Source: Bacteroidota bacterium (lineage in GTDB: Bacteria; Bacteroidota; Bacteroidia; Flavobacteriales; Flavobacteriaceae). From it: a DNA stretch of 38,361 bases. Location: contig SMXJ01000035.1 in assembly GCA_004356305.1 (NCBI GenBank), positions 1 to 38,361 of the forward strand, given 5' to 3'. The notes beneath the pieces were generated by a model. That model made no database searches, had not been told where the DNA came from, and saw only the letters and a list, made by a program, of their open reading frames with translations. Below, in pieces: positions 24,271-32,893 of the stretch; within the stretch, counting starts at the first letter, position 1; each line of letters opens with the position of its first letter. Both the position numbers and the translations under genes were made by a program.

Positions 24271-26484
24271 TCAGTCTTTAATTTCTGTTAGTGCATTCGT
24301 AGGTTTCCCTAAGGATTCTTTTATAAAGTTGGTCATTTTGTTATACAAATGAAGCCTTGTATTACCCCCATAGATGCCATGGTTTTTGTCGGGGTACACC
24401 AACCAATCGAAATCCTTATTTGCCTGTACCAGGGCTTCGACAAGTCGCCACGTATTTTGAGCATGCACATTATCGTCGGCACTCCCATGAACCAACATAA
24501 AATCCCCTTTCATTTTATCTACATGGGTAATGGGTGAGTTATTATCGTAACCGGAGGCATTCTCCTGAGGAGTTTGCATATATCTTTCGGTATAGATGGT
24601 ATCATAAAAACGCCAGCTGCTAACCGGTGCAACGGCTATAGCCATCGCAAAAGTATCTGCCCCCTGAAATAAGCAGTTACTGGACATAAATCCTCCGTAG
24701 CTCCAGCCCCAAATTCCTATACGGGATGCGTCTATATATGGAAGCTTACCTAGTTCTTGTGCCACACTAATTTGGTCTTCAACTTCATACTTACCCAATT
24801 CTTTCTGAGTCATTTTCTTGAAGTCCCGACCTTTTAAACCCGTTCCACGGCCATCAACACAAACTATAATATAGCCCTGCTGTGCTAACATCTGGTGCCA
24901 GTAATCGTTGGAGCTATTCCAACGATTGGCTACTTGCTGAGATCCCGGACCGGAATATTGATACATCAGCAACGGATATCTTTTATTCGGATCAAAATCC
25001 AAAGGTTTGATAGTGTACATGTTCAGGTCATACCCATTCACGTGGATGGTTGAAAACTCCTTAGGTGACAATTTGTAGTTGCTGAGTTTATCCTTTAGAG
25101 CGTTGTTGTTTTTTATCTCTCGAACGCTATTACCTGTCAAGGCCTCGATAAGTGTGAATTCATAAGGAGTTTCCGTATCGGAGAAAGTATTGATGAAGTA
25201 TGTATAGTCTGAACTAAAAGCAGCACTGTTATTTCCCAGTTTATGAGTTAAACGCACCTTGTTCTTTCCGGTATTGCTTACGGAGTATACATCGCGGTTG
25301 ATATTCCCATTTTCAGTACTTTGGTAGTAGATCCGGGCGGTTAACGGGTCAAAACCATAGTAATTGGTTACTTCCCAGTCGCCTTTGGTCACCTGGTTGA
25401 TCAATGTTCCTTTTTTACTGTAGTGATAGATATGATTCCAGCCGTCCTTTTCACTGGTCCAGATAAAGCTGTTGTCGTTGAGAAAGGCGAGATTGTCTGT
25501 AACGTCCACATAAGCGTCATCTCTTTCCTGTAGTATCAATTCTGAAATATTATTCTTCACATCCACAAAAACAAGATCGATGACATCCTGATGACGATTG
25601 GTTAATTGTACGCTCAAAATATTGTTGTCATTGGTCCACTTGATACGTGGGATATAGTAACTGTTAAATAATGAAACATCAACATTGGATATCGTTCCGG
25701 AATTTAGATCGTATAAATGCAAGGAAACATCCGCATTGGCTTCTCCCGCTTTCGGGTATTTAAACACGGTTTGAGTTTGATAGAGTTCTTTGCCATAAAT
25801 GTCCATGGAAAATTCGGGAACCTCGGTCTCGTCAAAGCGAATAAAAGCCAGATGTGTACCGTCTTTGCTCCAATCGAAGGCACGGACAAAGGCAAATTCC
25901 TCCTCATACACCCAATCTGTAATACCATTAATGATCTTATTTTTAACGCCATCAGTTGTCACCTGTATCACTTTCCCGGAATTTAGATCCTTGTAATATA
26001 AATTATTTTTATAGCCATAGGCAACTTTACTACCGTCCGGACTGAAAGTGGGCTCTTGCACCTTGTAATCGGTTAGCAGTGTCAAAGATTTACTCGTGAC
26101 ATCATACACATAATAGGTTCCCAAAGCAGATCTTCTAAACACCTGCTCGATCTTGGTTGACAATAATAATTTCGACTCATCCCCGCTAAATTCGTAGGAT
26201 ATGATGTACGGCACATCCTCCAATTCGCTACTGCTAAACAGCGTCCGTACTTTTTCTCCGCTTTTATAATCAAACACATCTATGGTAGAAACACTCTGTG
26301 CTTTGTTGTAATTCAACACGGAATATTCCTTACCGTTTTTGAGAGAACGCAATACATCCAAACGTTCGGTGTGGAATTCCCGGCCCCATATTTCCTCTAA
26401 ACTAATGTCTTTTTGCTGTGCTGTAAGAGTAGAAAAAGTCGTTATAAAAAACGCCAGCACCGTGAGTGAAAGTAGTCTTTTCAA
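24271..26484 (-). CDS. dipeptidyl peptidase IV (S9B family)
   Basis: This is a 737-residue exported serine peptidase that removes X-Pro (and X-Ala) dipeptides from peptide N termini. A signal peptide (about 1-22, cleavage near LTAQ) is followed by a beta-propeller domain (about 40-480). The propeller contains DWVYEEEF (190-197), the glutamate pair that binds the substrate N terminus and marks DPP IV among S9 enzymes. The alpha/beta hydrolase domain has GWSYGG (Ser595), HGSADDNVH (Asp670) and NHGIYGG (His702). All catalytic parts are intact. It leads a minus-strand group with two peptide carriers. The region upstream holds the twin tandem arrays. Confidence 0.96.
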   Translation of the reverse strand: MKRLLSLTVLAFFITTFSTLTAQQKDISLEEIWGREFHTERLDVLRSLKNGKEYSVLNYNKAQSVSTIDVFDYKSGEKVRTLFSSSELEDVPYIISYEFSGDESKLLLSTKIEQVFRRSALGTYYVYDVTSKSLTLLTDYKVQEPTFSPDGSKVAYGYKNNLYYKDLNSGKVIQVTTDGVKNKIINGITDWVYEEEFAFVRAFDWSKDGTHLAFIRFDETEVPEFSMDIYGKELYQTQTVFKYPKAGEANADVSLHLYDLNSGTISNVDVSLFNSYYIPRIKWTNDNNILSVQLTNRHQDVIDLVFVDVKNNISELILQERDDAYVDVTDNLAFLNDNSFIWTSEKDGWNHIYHYSKKGTLINQVTKGDWEVTNYYGFDPLTARIYYQSTENGNINRDVYSVSNTGKNKVRLTHKLGNNSAAFSSDYTYFINTFSDTETPYEFTLIEALTGNSVREIKNNNALKDKLSNYKLSPKEFSTIHVNGYDLNMYTIKPLDFDPNKRYPLLMYQYSGPGSQQVANRWNSSNDYWHQMLAQQGYIIVCVDGRGTGLKGRDFKKMTQKELGKYEVEDQISVAQELGKLPYIDASRIGIWGWSYGGFMSSNCLFQGADTFAMAIAVAPVSSWRFYDTIYTERYMQTPQENASGYDNNSPITHVDKMKGDFMLVHGSADDNVHAQNTWRLVEALVQANKDFDWLVYPDKNHGIYGGNTRLHLYNKMTNFIKESLGKPTNALTEIKD

Positions 26485-26566
26485 ATTGTTAAAATTTTAA
26501 TACGCCAAGTTTACTAAATTTTCATTAAAATTCGCTTGTTTTTCTGTTAAATAGTCCTTTAGCACC

Positions 26567-26644
26567 TCCGCCTACGTTTCGCCACTACATTTCCCGCCTC
26601 CATTTCCCGCCTACATTTCCCGCCTACATTTCCCGCCTACATTT
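26567..26644. repeat. 13-bp tandem array, six units (CCCGCCTACATTT)
   Basis: There are six head-to-tail 13-base units with no spacers. The last three (26606-26644) are identical, the third differs by one base, and the first two are more diverged. The array ends exactly where a second array begins. Confidence 0.85.
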
Positions 26645-26729
26645 TATTTCGGACGGGCAAGTATTTCGGACGGGCAAGTATTGCGGACGGGCATGTAATT
26701 CCGACGGGCGGGCACTTCAGACGGACTGG
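26645..26729. repeat. 17-bp tandem array, five units (TATTTCGGACGGGCAAG)
   Basis: There are five head-to-tail 17-base units. The first two are identical, the third has two changes, and the fourth and fifth are increasingly diverged. It abuts the 13-bp array without a gap. The GGACGGG core is nearly complementary to the CCCGCC core of the first array, so the two could pair. Confidence 0.82.
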
Positions 26730-26852
26730 TAGTATTCAGTACATAGTATCAAGTAAAATTTGAGAACCGAATATATTGCGAATCAAATAAATCTTCCTTC
26801 TTTCAACGATAAACTTTCAAACCTGCTTCTCAAAACTAATCCCTAATACAAC

Positions 26853-26883
26853 TTTAACAAATTCACCAATAACCCTATCTTTG
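26853..26883 (+). promoter_or_regulatory. promoter for HMG-CoA reductase
   Basis: TTTA (26853-26856), a 19-base spacer and an exact -7 box TATCTTTG (26876-26883). The ATG chosen for the gene is 22 bases after the box; an in-frame TTG at 26881 would overlap the box and is rejected. Confidence 0.6.
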
Positions 26884-26904
26884 TTTATTAAATGCTCTAA
26901 AGAT

Positions 26905-28218
26905 ATGGCGAGTTCCGTTTCAGGATTTTCAAAAAAAACCAAAGAGGAAAAAATACTTTGGTTGGTAGAAAACTACCTCAACAACGACCCTTCTGCTTTT
27001 GATATGTTGAAAAGGTATTGGAATCCGGATGTGAAACTCCAGAAACTCCACGACGATTTTATAGAAAATACCCTCACTAATTATTATCTGCCATTCGGGA
27101 TAGCGCCTAATTTTTTGATCAATGATACTCTCTTTGCTCTGCCTATGGTGGTTGAAGAAAGTTCTGTGGTGGCAGCAGCCAGTAATGCAGCAAAATTTTG
27201 GTTGGAGCGTGGTGGATTCAAGGCTGAAATTATCTCAACGGAAAAAAATGGACAGGTACATCTTAATTTCTTCGGAAATGAAAGTGACCTGACTACTTTT
27301 TTTACTGAAGTTAAACCGAAATTGATCGAAAGCATATCATCGCTCCAAAAAAACATGAAGGAACGAGGCGGTGGATTGTTGGATATACAACTCATAAACA
27401 GCACGGCAGCTCTTGAAGGATACTACCAAATACACTGTACTTTCGAAACCATGAATGCTATGGGTGCTAATTTCATCAATAGTTGTTTAGAAAACATTGC
27501 AAATACGTTTGAGACTGAGGCTGAAAGCTTTTCAGCATTTAAAAACACCGATCATTACCCGGAGGTTGTGTTGAGTATCCTTTCCAATTATGCGCCCAAC
27601 TGTCTGGCCCGGGCTGAAGTACATTGCAAGATCTCAGAATTAGATCAGTTGGCGATCGATGGAGCCACTTTTGCGCATAAATTTGTGAGGGCAGTTGAGA
27701 TCGCGCAAATAGAAATTCGTCGGGCGGTAACACATAACAAAGGGATCATGAATGGGATAGACGCGCTAGTACTTGCCACAGGAAACGACTTTAGGGCCGT
27801 GGAAGCCGGAGCACATGCTTATGCCGCGAAGGACGGCAATTACAAAAGCCTGACCCATGCGAAGGTCGAAGGAGACGAATTTTATTTTTGGATCGAAATA
27901 CCCTTGGCATTGGGAACAGTGGGAGGGCTAACTTCATTGCATCCTTTGGTGAAATTGGCGTTACGGATTTTGCAGAACCCAGGCGCAAAGGAGTTGATGC
28001 AAATTGTCGCTGTAGCAGGTTTGGCACAGAATTTCGCTGCCATTCGATCTTTGGTAACCACAGGGATCCAAAAGGGTCATATGAAAATGCATTTATTGAA
28101 TATATTGAACCAGCTTGAGGCCACTTCCGAAGAAAAAGAAAAAGCAGTGTTCCATTTCAAAGAAAATACGGTGTCCCATAGTGCTGTGGCTGTCTTTGTG
28201 AAGGAGCTGAGGAGTTGA
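26905..28218 (+). CDS. mvaA: hydroxymethylglutaryl-CoA reductase, class II
   Basis: HMG-CoA reductase interconverts HMG-CoA and mevalonate; in Flavobacteria it serves the mevalonate route to isoprenoids. From ATG 26905 the protein has 437 residues, the class II size, without the N-terminal membrane domain of eukaryotic enzymes. Class II marks are ENTLTNYYLPFGIAPNF (54-70), the catalytic Glu in PMVVEESSVVAAASNAA (Glu84 or Glu85), NAMGANF, HNKGIMNGID (Lys279), ATGNDFRAVEAGAHAYAA (Asp295) and the late catalytic His392 in GHMKMH. All four catalytic residues fit the spacing of the Pseudomonas mevalonii enzyme (Glu83, Lys267, Asp283, His381). Cofactor preference (NADH or NADPH) cannot be told. A GHMP kinase follows on the same strand. 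Confidence 0.94.
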   Translation: MASSVSGFSKKTKEEKILWLVENYLNNDPSAFDMLKRYWNPDVKLQKLHDDFIENTLTNYYLPFGIAPNFLINDTLFALPMVVEESSVVAAASNAAKFWLERGGFKAEIISTEKNGQVHLNFFGNESDLTTFFTEVKPKLIESISSLQKNMKERGGGLLDIQLINSTAALEGYYQIHCTFETMNAMGANFINSCLENIANTFETEAESFSAFKNTDHYPEVVLSILSNYAPNCLARAEVHCKISELDQLAIDGATFAHKFVRAVEIAQIEIRRAVTHNKGIMNGIDALVLATGNDFRAVEAGAHAYAAKDGNYKSLTHAKVEGDEFYFWIEIPLALGTVGGLTSLHPLVKLALRILQNPGAKELMQIVAVAGLAQNFAAIRSLVTTGIQKGHMKMHLLNILNQLEATSEEKEKAVFHFKENTVSHSAVAVFVKELRS

Positions 28219-28227
28219 TCAGTTATT

Positions 28228-28268
28228 AGTGATAAGTGATAAATTATTATTGACTATTGATTATTGAA
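28228..28268. repeat. short 7-bp repeats before the GHMP kinase
   Basis: Two perfect copies of AGTGATA (28228-28241) are followed by three TATTGAN heptamers (28248-28268). Both have a 7-base period and lie in the gap between the HMG-CoA reductase stop and the kinase start. Confidence 0.5.
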
Positions 28269-28316
28269 AAATATAAAAATCAGGATCGTACCAACATCCA
28301 GGGCACATATAAAGAG

Positions 28317-29237
28317 TTGAAAAATACATTTTACAGCAACGGTAAATTATTGCTTACGGCAGAGTATGTGGTACTCGACGGAGCCGTCGCACTGGCTATT
28401 CCAACCCGGCTGGGTCAATCCTTATTCGTGGAAGCTGTTGAAGGAAAGGAAATAACCTGGGTAAGCCTGGATGAAAATAATGTTATCTGGTTCCAGGGAA
28501 ATTTTGATAGAATTAAGCTTGAGCCGATCGCTGTTGGTGACGGCGAACGGTATGATGAAATTGCGGTGCACCTGGCTAAGATCCTTCAAATCGCAAAGAC
28601 GATGAATCCCTCTTTTTTAGCCGAAGATCACGGCTGGAAAATAACCGCTAAACTTCAATTTCCCCGGAACTGGGGACTGGGTAGCTCCTCTACTTTAATC
28701 AATAATATTGCCCAGTGGGCCCAAGTGAACGCCTTCGATCTATCGAATAAAAGCTTTGGTGGGAGTGGTTACGATATCGCGGCCGCACAAAACGATAGCC
28801 CTGTCTTATTTTCAAGAAATGAAGAAAACCATAGGGTGGAAACGGTGCAATTGCCTTGGCAATTTACCGAAGAGTTATTCTTTGTACACCTCAATCAAAA
28901 ACAAGATAGCAAGGAAGCGATCACACATTATAGAAGGACCTACAAAAAGAACAAAGTACATTTGGATGCTTTTTCTGAAATCAGCAAAAAGGTCGCCTCT
29001 TGTAAAACACTTTCCGAATTTACATCGCTAATGTCCTCGCATGAGGAGCTTATTTCATCCATCATCGACATGCCAACCGTTAAAAAACGCCTATTTCCAG
29101 ACTATCCCGGATTGATCAAAAGCCTCGGGGCATGGGGTGGTGATTTTGTGTTAGTAGCAGGTAAAGAAGCAGACCAGAACTATTTCAGAAAAAAAGGATA
29201 CGGTACAATAATTCCTTTCACAAAAATGATGAAATAA
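28317..29237 (+). CDS. GYDIA-type GHMP kinase
   Basis: This sugar/isoprenoid-type small-molecule kinase has the three GHMP motifs: GKLLLTAEYVVLDG at the N terminus (9-22), the ATP-binding GLGSSST (120-126) and the C-terminal GAWGGDFVLVAG (271-282). The GGSGYDIAAA segment (148-157) gives the family its nickname. No ATG exists before Met96, so a TTG start is needed. I prefer TTG 28317, which gives MKNTFYSNGK and 306 residues and matches how I remember relatives beginning; TTG 28257 would add 20 residues made partly from a repeat. The substrate is not established. Position after HMG-CoA reductase and the phosphomevalonate-kinase-like GSGxD motif suggest a mevalonate-pathway step, but this is inference. 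Confidence 0.85.
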   Translation: MKNTFYSNGKLLLTAEYVVLDGAVALAIPTRLGQSLFVEAVEGKEITWVSLDENNVIWFQGNFDRIKLEPIAVGDGERYDEIAVHLAKILQIAKTMNPSFLAEDHGWKITAKLQFPRNWGLGSSSTLINNIAQWAQVNAFDLSNKSFGGSGYDIAAAQNDSPVLFSRNEENHRVETVQLPWQFTEELFFVHLNQKQDSKEAITHYRRTYKKNKVHLDAFSEISKKVASCKTLSEFTSLMSSHEELISSIIDMPTVKKRLFPDYPGLIKSLGAWGGDFVLVAGKEADQNYFRKKGYGTIIPFTKMMK

Positions 29238-29241
29238 AAAA

Positions 29242-29271
29242 ATCCCCCTTTGCTGAAAAGTCCGGGAGGAT
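29242..29271 (-). terminator. intrinsic terminator of the coaX-to-ppiD group
   Basis: On the minus strand ATCCTC...CTTT-TCAGC-AAAG...GGGGAT folds into a stem with one internal loop and is followed by TTTTTTATTTC. It lies 26 bases past the stop of the PpiD-like gene. On the plus strand no T-run follows, so it serves mainly the minus strand. Confidence 0.6.
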
Positions 29272-29296
29272 CATCAGATCAAGAATTCTCTATTTG

Positions 29297-31372
29297 CTAA
29301 TAGAAAGCGGCTCTATTATCTTCTATGTCCGCTACTTTTTTCAGTGCTTCATAGACACTGCTATTGATGGCTCCTGCTGCTCCGGTGAACTGGCTCACAT
29401 AAGCCTCGTAGTTATCCAGGACCGGGGCCTTATTGACCGCCAGGACCTGTACCATATAAACCCCATTTTCACCATCGATCAAATCGGTTAGTTCGCCAAC
29501 CGTTTTTCCAAATGCCGCTCCCACCACTTCGGGCTCTGTTCCCGCACCTGCTATGGTTGGATTAGACCTGGTCAATGCTAATGCCGATTTTACGACAACA
29601 TTTTGACTCGAGGCAACCTCTTCCAATATATTCCCGCTAACCGATTCACGGATCTTCAATGCTTTTTTCTTGTTTCTAAGGATAGGAATTACGATTGCCG
29701 AGGCTTCTGCAACACTCATCAGAGCTTTTTCAGAATTCTTCCGGGTTAATTGTGCTATAACATATGTATCGCCAACATTGAAACGTTTTACGTCACCTAC
29801 CTTAACATCTTCCTGAAAGGCCCAATTAATTATGGTGCGATTGTTACCGATACCCGGTAGCGTAGCATCCAGTTTACCGATTTTATTGACGGGTTTTGGA
29901 GTGAGCCCATTTTGATCAGCAACTTCATTATAATCACCGTCGCGAGCGGCTTCCTCAAATTTTGCCCCTCTGGAGAAAACATCGTTCCGTGTTTTTTCTG
30001 AAGGTTCGATCTCTAAGGTGACCGTGGCTACTTTAATGACTTTTTGCAAATTCTTTTGCCCCTCCACTTCAATAATATGATATCCAAACTGTGTTTCCAC
30101 AATTCCCATATCACCTGTTTTCTGTTCGAAGGTATAATCTCTGAATGCCACTACCATTTGACCGTAGGGATACCAATCATATCGACCCCCGTCTTCTTTA
30201 CTACCCTCATCCGAAGTAAATTTCGTCACTAAATCTTCAAATTTAGACCTGTCCGATCTTACAACCTTCAAGATACTATCTGCCGTAATTTTAGCCTGAT
30301 CTTTATTTCTGGTAATACTGTCTGTTTTGTTGAATCCAATAGGGATCAAAATATGTCTTGCCTTTACCGAATCGGGCATTTGTCTTACACCCACTACTCT
30401 GGATAAGTTGAAGGTATTGTCAACTTTATATGGACCATAAACATCGCCTTCAGAAAAAGTAAAAATGCTGTCTTTTATAGAGGCCGGAAGATTATTTTTG
30501 TAGAACCAACGATCTACAAAGCTGTTATCTGATTTATCGTTTACGTAAGACTCATAATCCTCTGATGTCTTGAACTCTTCCTTCATATTTTCAATATCCG
30601 TTCTTTTTGCTTCAATATCATCAATCGAAGCTTCTTCCAAATAAGAAACATATTGAATATCGACCATGGGATCTATTTCGAACCTGCTTGAATTGGTTTT
30701 GATGTAGGCAGTGATCTCTGCTTCAGATATAACGACATCTTCATCGGCAATCTTGGAATAGGGAATATGAACGTACTCAATATTGATCTTATCATTTTCA
30801 AAACGATATTGTTGCTCACCTTCCGCTAATGTAGAAACAAACCCTCCCCGTACCATGGCTAAATAATTATTTTGTACGATACTTTGCCTGGTTCTTTCTA
30901 AATAATCAATCCAATCTTGTTTTGCGCTTCTCGCTTGCGGGGTATTGGCGTCCAGGCTTCTTTCATATGCGATCAATTTAGCCTCACTATAATATCCATT
31001 TTCATCTTGAAACGTCGGGTCGTTTGCCAGAGCATTGCTCAAGGTTTCTTTTAGTTGGTCCTCACTAATTGTGATACCGAGTTCATCGACTTGCTGTTGC
31101 ATCAAAGTGTTTCTAAGTTCTCGCTGCCAAATCACACTCATGGCTTGAGCCGTAGTGGAATTGGGACCCAACGACCTTTGGTAAGCTTCTACCTGACCCA
31201 TGAAATCCTGACGGGAAAGGTCAGTACCATTTATAGTTGCTACGGTATCCAGAATACCCTGACCCCCTCCTCCTTTGGTAAGACTGTCACTCACGATGAA
31301 GGCAAAAAGTGCCAAAGCTATAATTATAACTAAAAAAATACCTTTTTTACGTATACTGTTTAATATTGCCAT
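29297..31372 (-). CDS. PpiD/SurA-like peptidylprolyl isomerase, membrane-anchored
   Basis: This is a 691-residue periplasmic foldase held by one N-terminal span (about 11-29, followed by a glycine-rich linker). It has a SurA_N_3-type chaperone region (about 40-200), a parvulin domain (about 335-445, starting KARHILIPIGF and ending with FGYHIIEVEGQ) and a helical C-terminal region. This is the PpiD layout: a chaperone at the exit of the Sec channel that helps outer-membrane proteins. It is the last gene of a minus-strand run. The 193-base gap upstream, after the CNNM-like gene, is the largest in the run and could hold a promoter, though I see no clear TANNTTTG box. A terminator follows the stop. 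Confidence 0.9.
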   Translation of the reverse strand: MAILNSIRKKGIFLVIIIALALFAFIVSDSLTKGGGGQGILDTVATINGTDLSRQDFMGQVEAYQRSLGPNSTTAQAMSVIWQRELRNTLMQQQVDELGITISEDQLKETLSNALANDPTFQDENGYYSEAKLIAYERSLDANTPQARSAKQDWIDYLERTRQSIVQNNYLAMVRGGFVSTLAEGEQQYRFENDKINIEYVHIPYSKIADEDVVISEAEITAYIKTNSSRFEIDPMVDIQYVSYLEEASIDDIEAKRTDIENMKEEFKTSEDYESYVNDKSDNSFVDRWFYKNNLPASIKDSIFTFSEGDVYGPYKVDNTFNLSRVVGVRQMPDSVKARHILIPIGFNKTDSITRNKDQAKITADSILKVVRSDRSKFEDLVTKFTSDEGSKEDGGRYDWYPYGQMVVAFRDYTFEQKTGDMGIVETQFGYHIIEVEGQKNLQKVIKVATVTLEIEPSEKTRNDVFSRGAKFEEAARDGDYNEVADQNGLTPKPVNKIGKLDATLPGIGNNRTIINWAFQEDVKVGDVKRFNVGDTYVIAQLTRKNSEKALMSVAEASAIVIPILRNKKKALKIRESVSGNILEEVASSQNVVVKSALALTRSNPTIAGAGTEPEVVGAAFGKTVGELTDLIDGENGVYMVQVLAVNKAPVLDNYEAYVSQFTGAAGAINSSVYEALKKVADIEDNRAAFY

Positions 31373-31565
31373 CTCTCATTGAAAAATTAATATTCCTTCA
31401 CGTACGCATTGACGGACGAGAAGGATTGAATTTGATCCCTTTCTTTCAAACAACTCGAACCGGAAGTTCAAAATCCTGAGATCATTTCTAATAGTGGGCG
31501 AAATTACCATTTTCCTACCATTAATAAAAAGGTTATTCTTAAAAAATAGGGGATTTGCATAAAAA

Positions 31566-32858
31566 TTAATCCCGGTTATTCTTTTTAACTTCAACCAATT
31601 CGATTTTAGTCTTGGAAACCGATACAATTTTTAAGGTGTAACCCTCAATTTTCACGGTTTCATCTTGACGTGGGATCTCTTCAGTGAAATTTACGATCAT
31701 TCCACCAAGAGTCTCATAGGCGTCATTTTCTGGAAGGGCGAATTTGTAGGTTTCGTTCAAATAATCTACTTCCAGGCGCGCTGAGAACTGATAGTGATCT
31801 TTCCCTAATTCTATCTCGATAAGCGCCACCGAATCGTGTTCATCCTCTATCTCTCCAAAAAGTTCTTCGATAATATCCTCGACGGTAATAATACCCGATG
31901 TCCCGCCATACTCATCGACGACCACGGCTATACTTTTCCGTTTCTTACTCAGAACATTCAACACATCTTTTGCCAGCATGGTTTCAGGCACAAATACGAG
32001 GGGCATCAATATTTTCCTTAGCGATGTGGGTTTTTTAAACAATTCGAAGGAGCGTACATAGCCCAGGATATCATCGATGTTTTTGTTAAAGACCAATATT
32101 TTTGAAAGTCCGGTATCCGTAAATAATCTCCCAAGTTCCTTAGGTGTTGTGTGAATTTCCACCGCTACCACTTCTGTCCGTGGAATCATAACCTCCCGGG
32201 CTTTTACTTCGGAAAATTCCAATGCATTCTGAAAAATCTGTATCTCACTATCAATTTCGTCCTTTTCATCTATAGATTCGATCTGCTCGCTGATGTAATT
32301 TCCAAGTTCCACTTTACTAAAACTCAATTGCACTGCATCTCCTTCGGTCTTAAAAAATACTTTCAGCACCAGATCAGAGATCCAAATGACAAATTCAGAA
32401 ATAACAGAAAACAGCAAATAGAAGAAATAAGCCGGAACAGCGAAAAATTTTACTAGTTTGTTCGCGTAGATCTGAAAGAAAACCTTGGGTAAAAATTCTG
32501 CAGTTATAAGAATGATTATCGTAGAGATAACCGTATGTACGGCTATTCTAAAAAATCCTTCCAGGGGTAAATAATTCATCAGCAACGCCCCCATAAAAAA
32601 CCCATAAACCACCAGTGCAATATTATTTCCAACCAGCATCGTTGCGATAAATTTTGAAGGCCTTTTGGTGATTTTTTTCAGAATTCGCGCAAGAAAATTG
32701 TTTTGTTTTTTCTCTATCTCGATATGAATCTTATTCGCAGAAACATAAGCGATCTCCATTCCGGAAAAAAATGCGGAAAAGATGAGACAAAGTACGATTA
32801 TAAGTATTGTAAAATCCAAGGTAGCTGATGTTTCAAACGATAGGTCAATTGCGCCCAC
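31566..32858 (-). CDS. CNNM/CorC-family membrane protein with CBS pair (hemolysin family)
   Basis: This 430-residue protein has three parts. A DUF21 (CNNM) transmembrane domain (about 10-190) contains FSAFFSGMEIAYVSANK. A CBS pair (about 205-330) contains VMIPRTEVVAVE and VVDEYGGTSGIITVEDIIEELFGEIEDEHD. A C-terminal CorC_HlyC domain follows (about 345-425). Such proteins are often labelled hemolysins or linked to Mg/Co export; the real activity in Flavobacteria is unknown, and the gliding protein GldE is a relative. The start is GTG at 32858, the only start codon between an in-frame TAG and the first span; a later start at Met34 would delete the first helix. It lies 35 bases downstream of the 66-residue membrane protein. 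Confidence 0.88.
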   Translation of the reverse strand: MGAIDLSFETSATLDFTILIIVLCLIFSAFFSGMEIAYVSANKIHIEIEKKQNNFLARILKKITKRPSKFIATMLVGNNIALVVYGFFMGALLMNYLPLEGFFRIAVHTVISTIIILITAEFLPKVFFQIYANKLVKFFAVPAYFFYLLFSVISEFVIWISDLVLKVFFKTEGDAVQLSFSKVELGNYISEQIESIDEKDEIDSEIQIFQNALEFSEVKAREVMIPRTEVVAVEIHTTPKELGRLFTDTGLSKILVFNKNIDDILGYVRSFELFKKPTSLRKILMPLVFVPETMLAKDVLNVLSKKRKSIAVVVDEYGGTSGIITVEDIIEELFGEIEDEHDSVALIEIELGKDHYQFSARLEVDYLNETYKFALPENDAYETLGGMIVNFTEEIPRQDETVKIEGYTLKIVSVSKTKIELVEVKKNNRD

Positions 32859-32893
32859 CCTTAAATGTACAAATTTGAAAGGAAACTATCTTA

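Larger units (their letters stand above)
26485..26904. other. 420-base divergent intergenic region
   Basis: No credible gene is present between the divergent DPP IV and HMG-CoA reductase genes. It holds two abutting short tandem arrays (26567-26729), an AT-rich stretch on each side, and a promoter at the right end for HMG-CoA reductase. On the left a CAAGTTTA at 26506-26513 (TAAACTTG on the minus strand) is a poor candidate for the DPP IV promoter. Confidence 0.6.

Noticed and set aside
26567..26729. Possible CRISPR array
   Set aside because: The units are 13 and 17 bases long and directly adjacent with no spacers, and no cas gene is present in the window.
31566..32858. Gliding motility protein GldE
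   Set aside because: The domain layout is shared, but GldE normally sits next to gldD, which is absent here; the broader CNNM/CorC name is safer.
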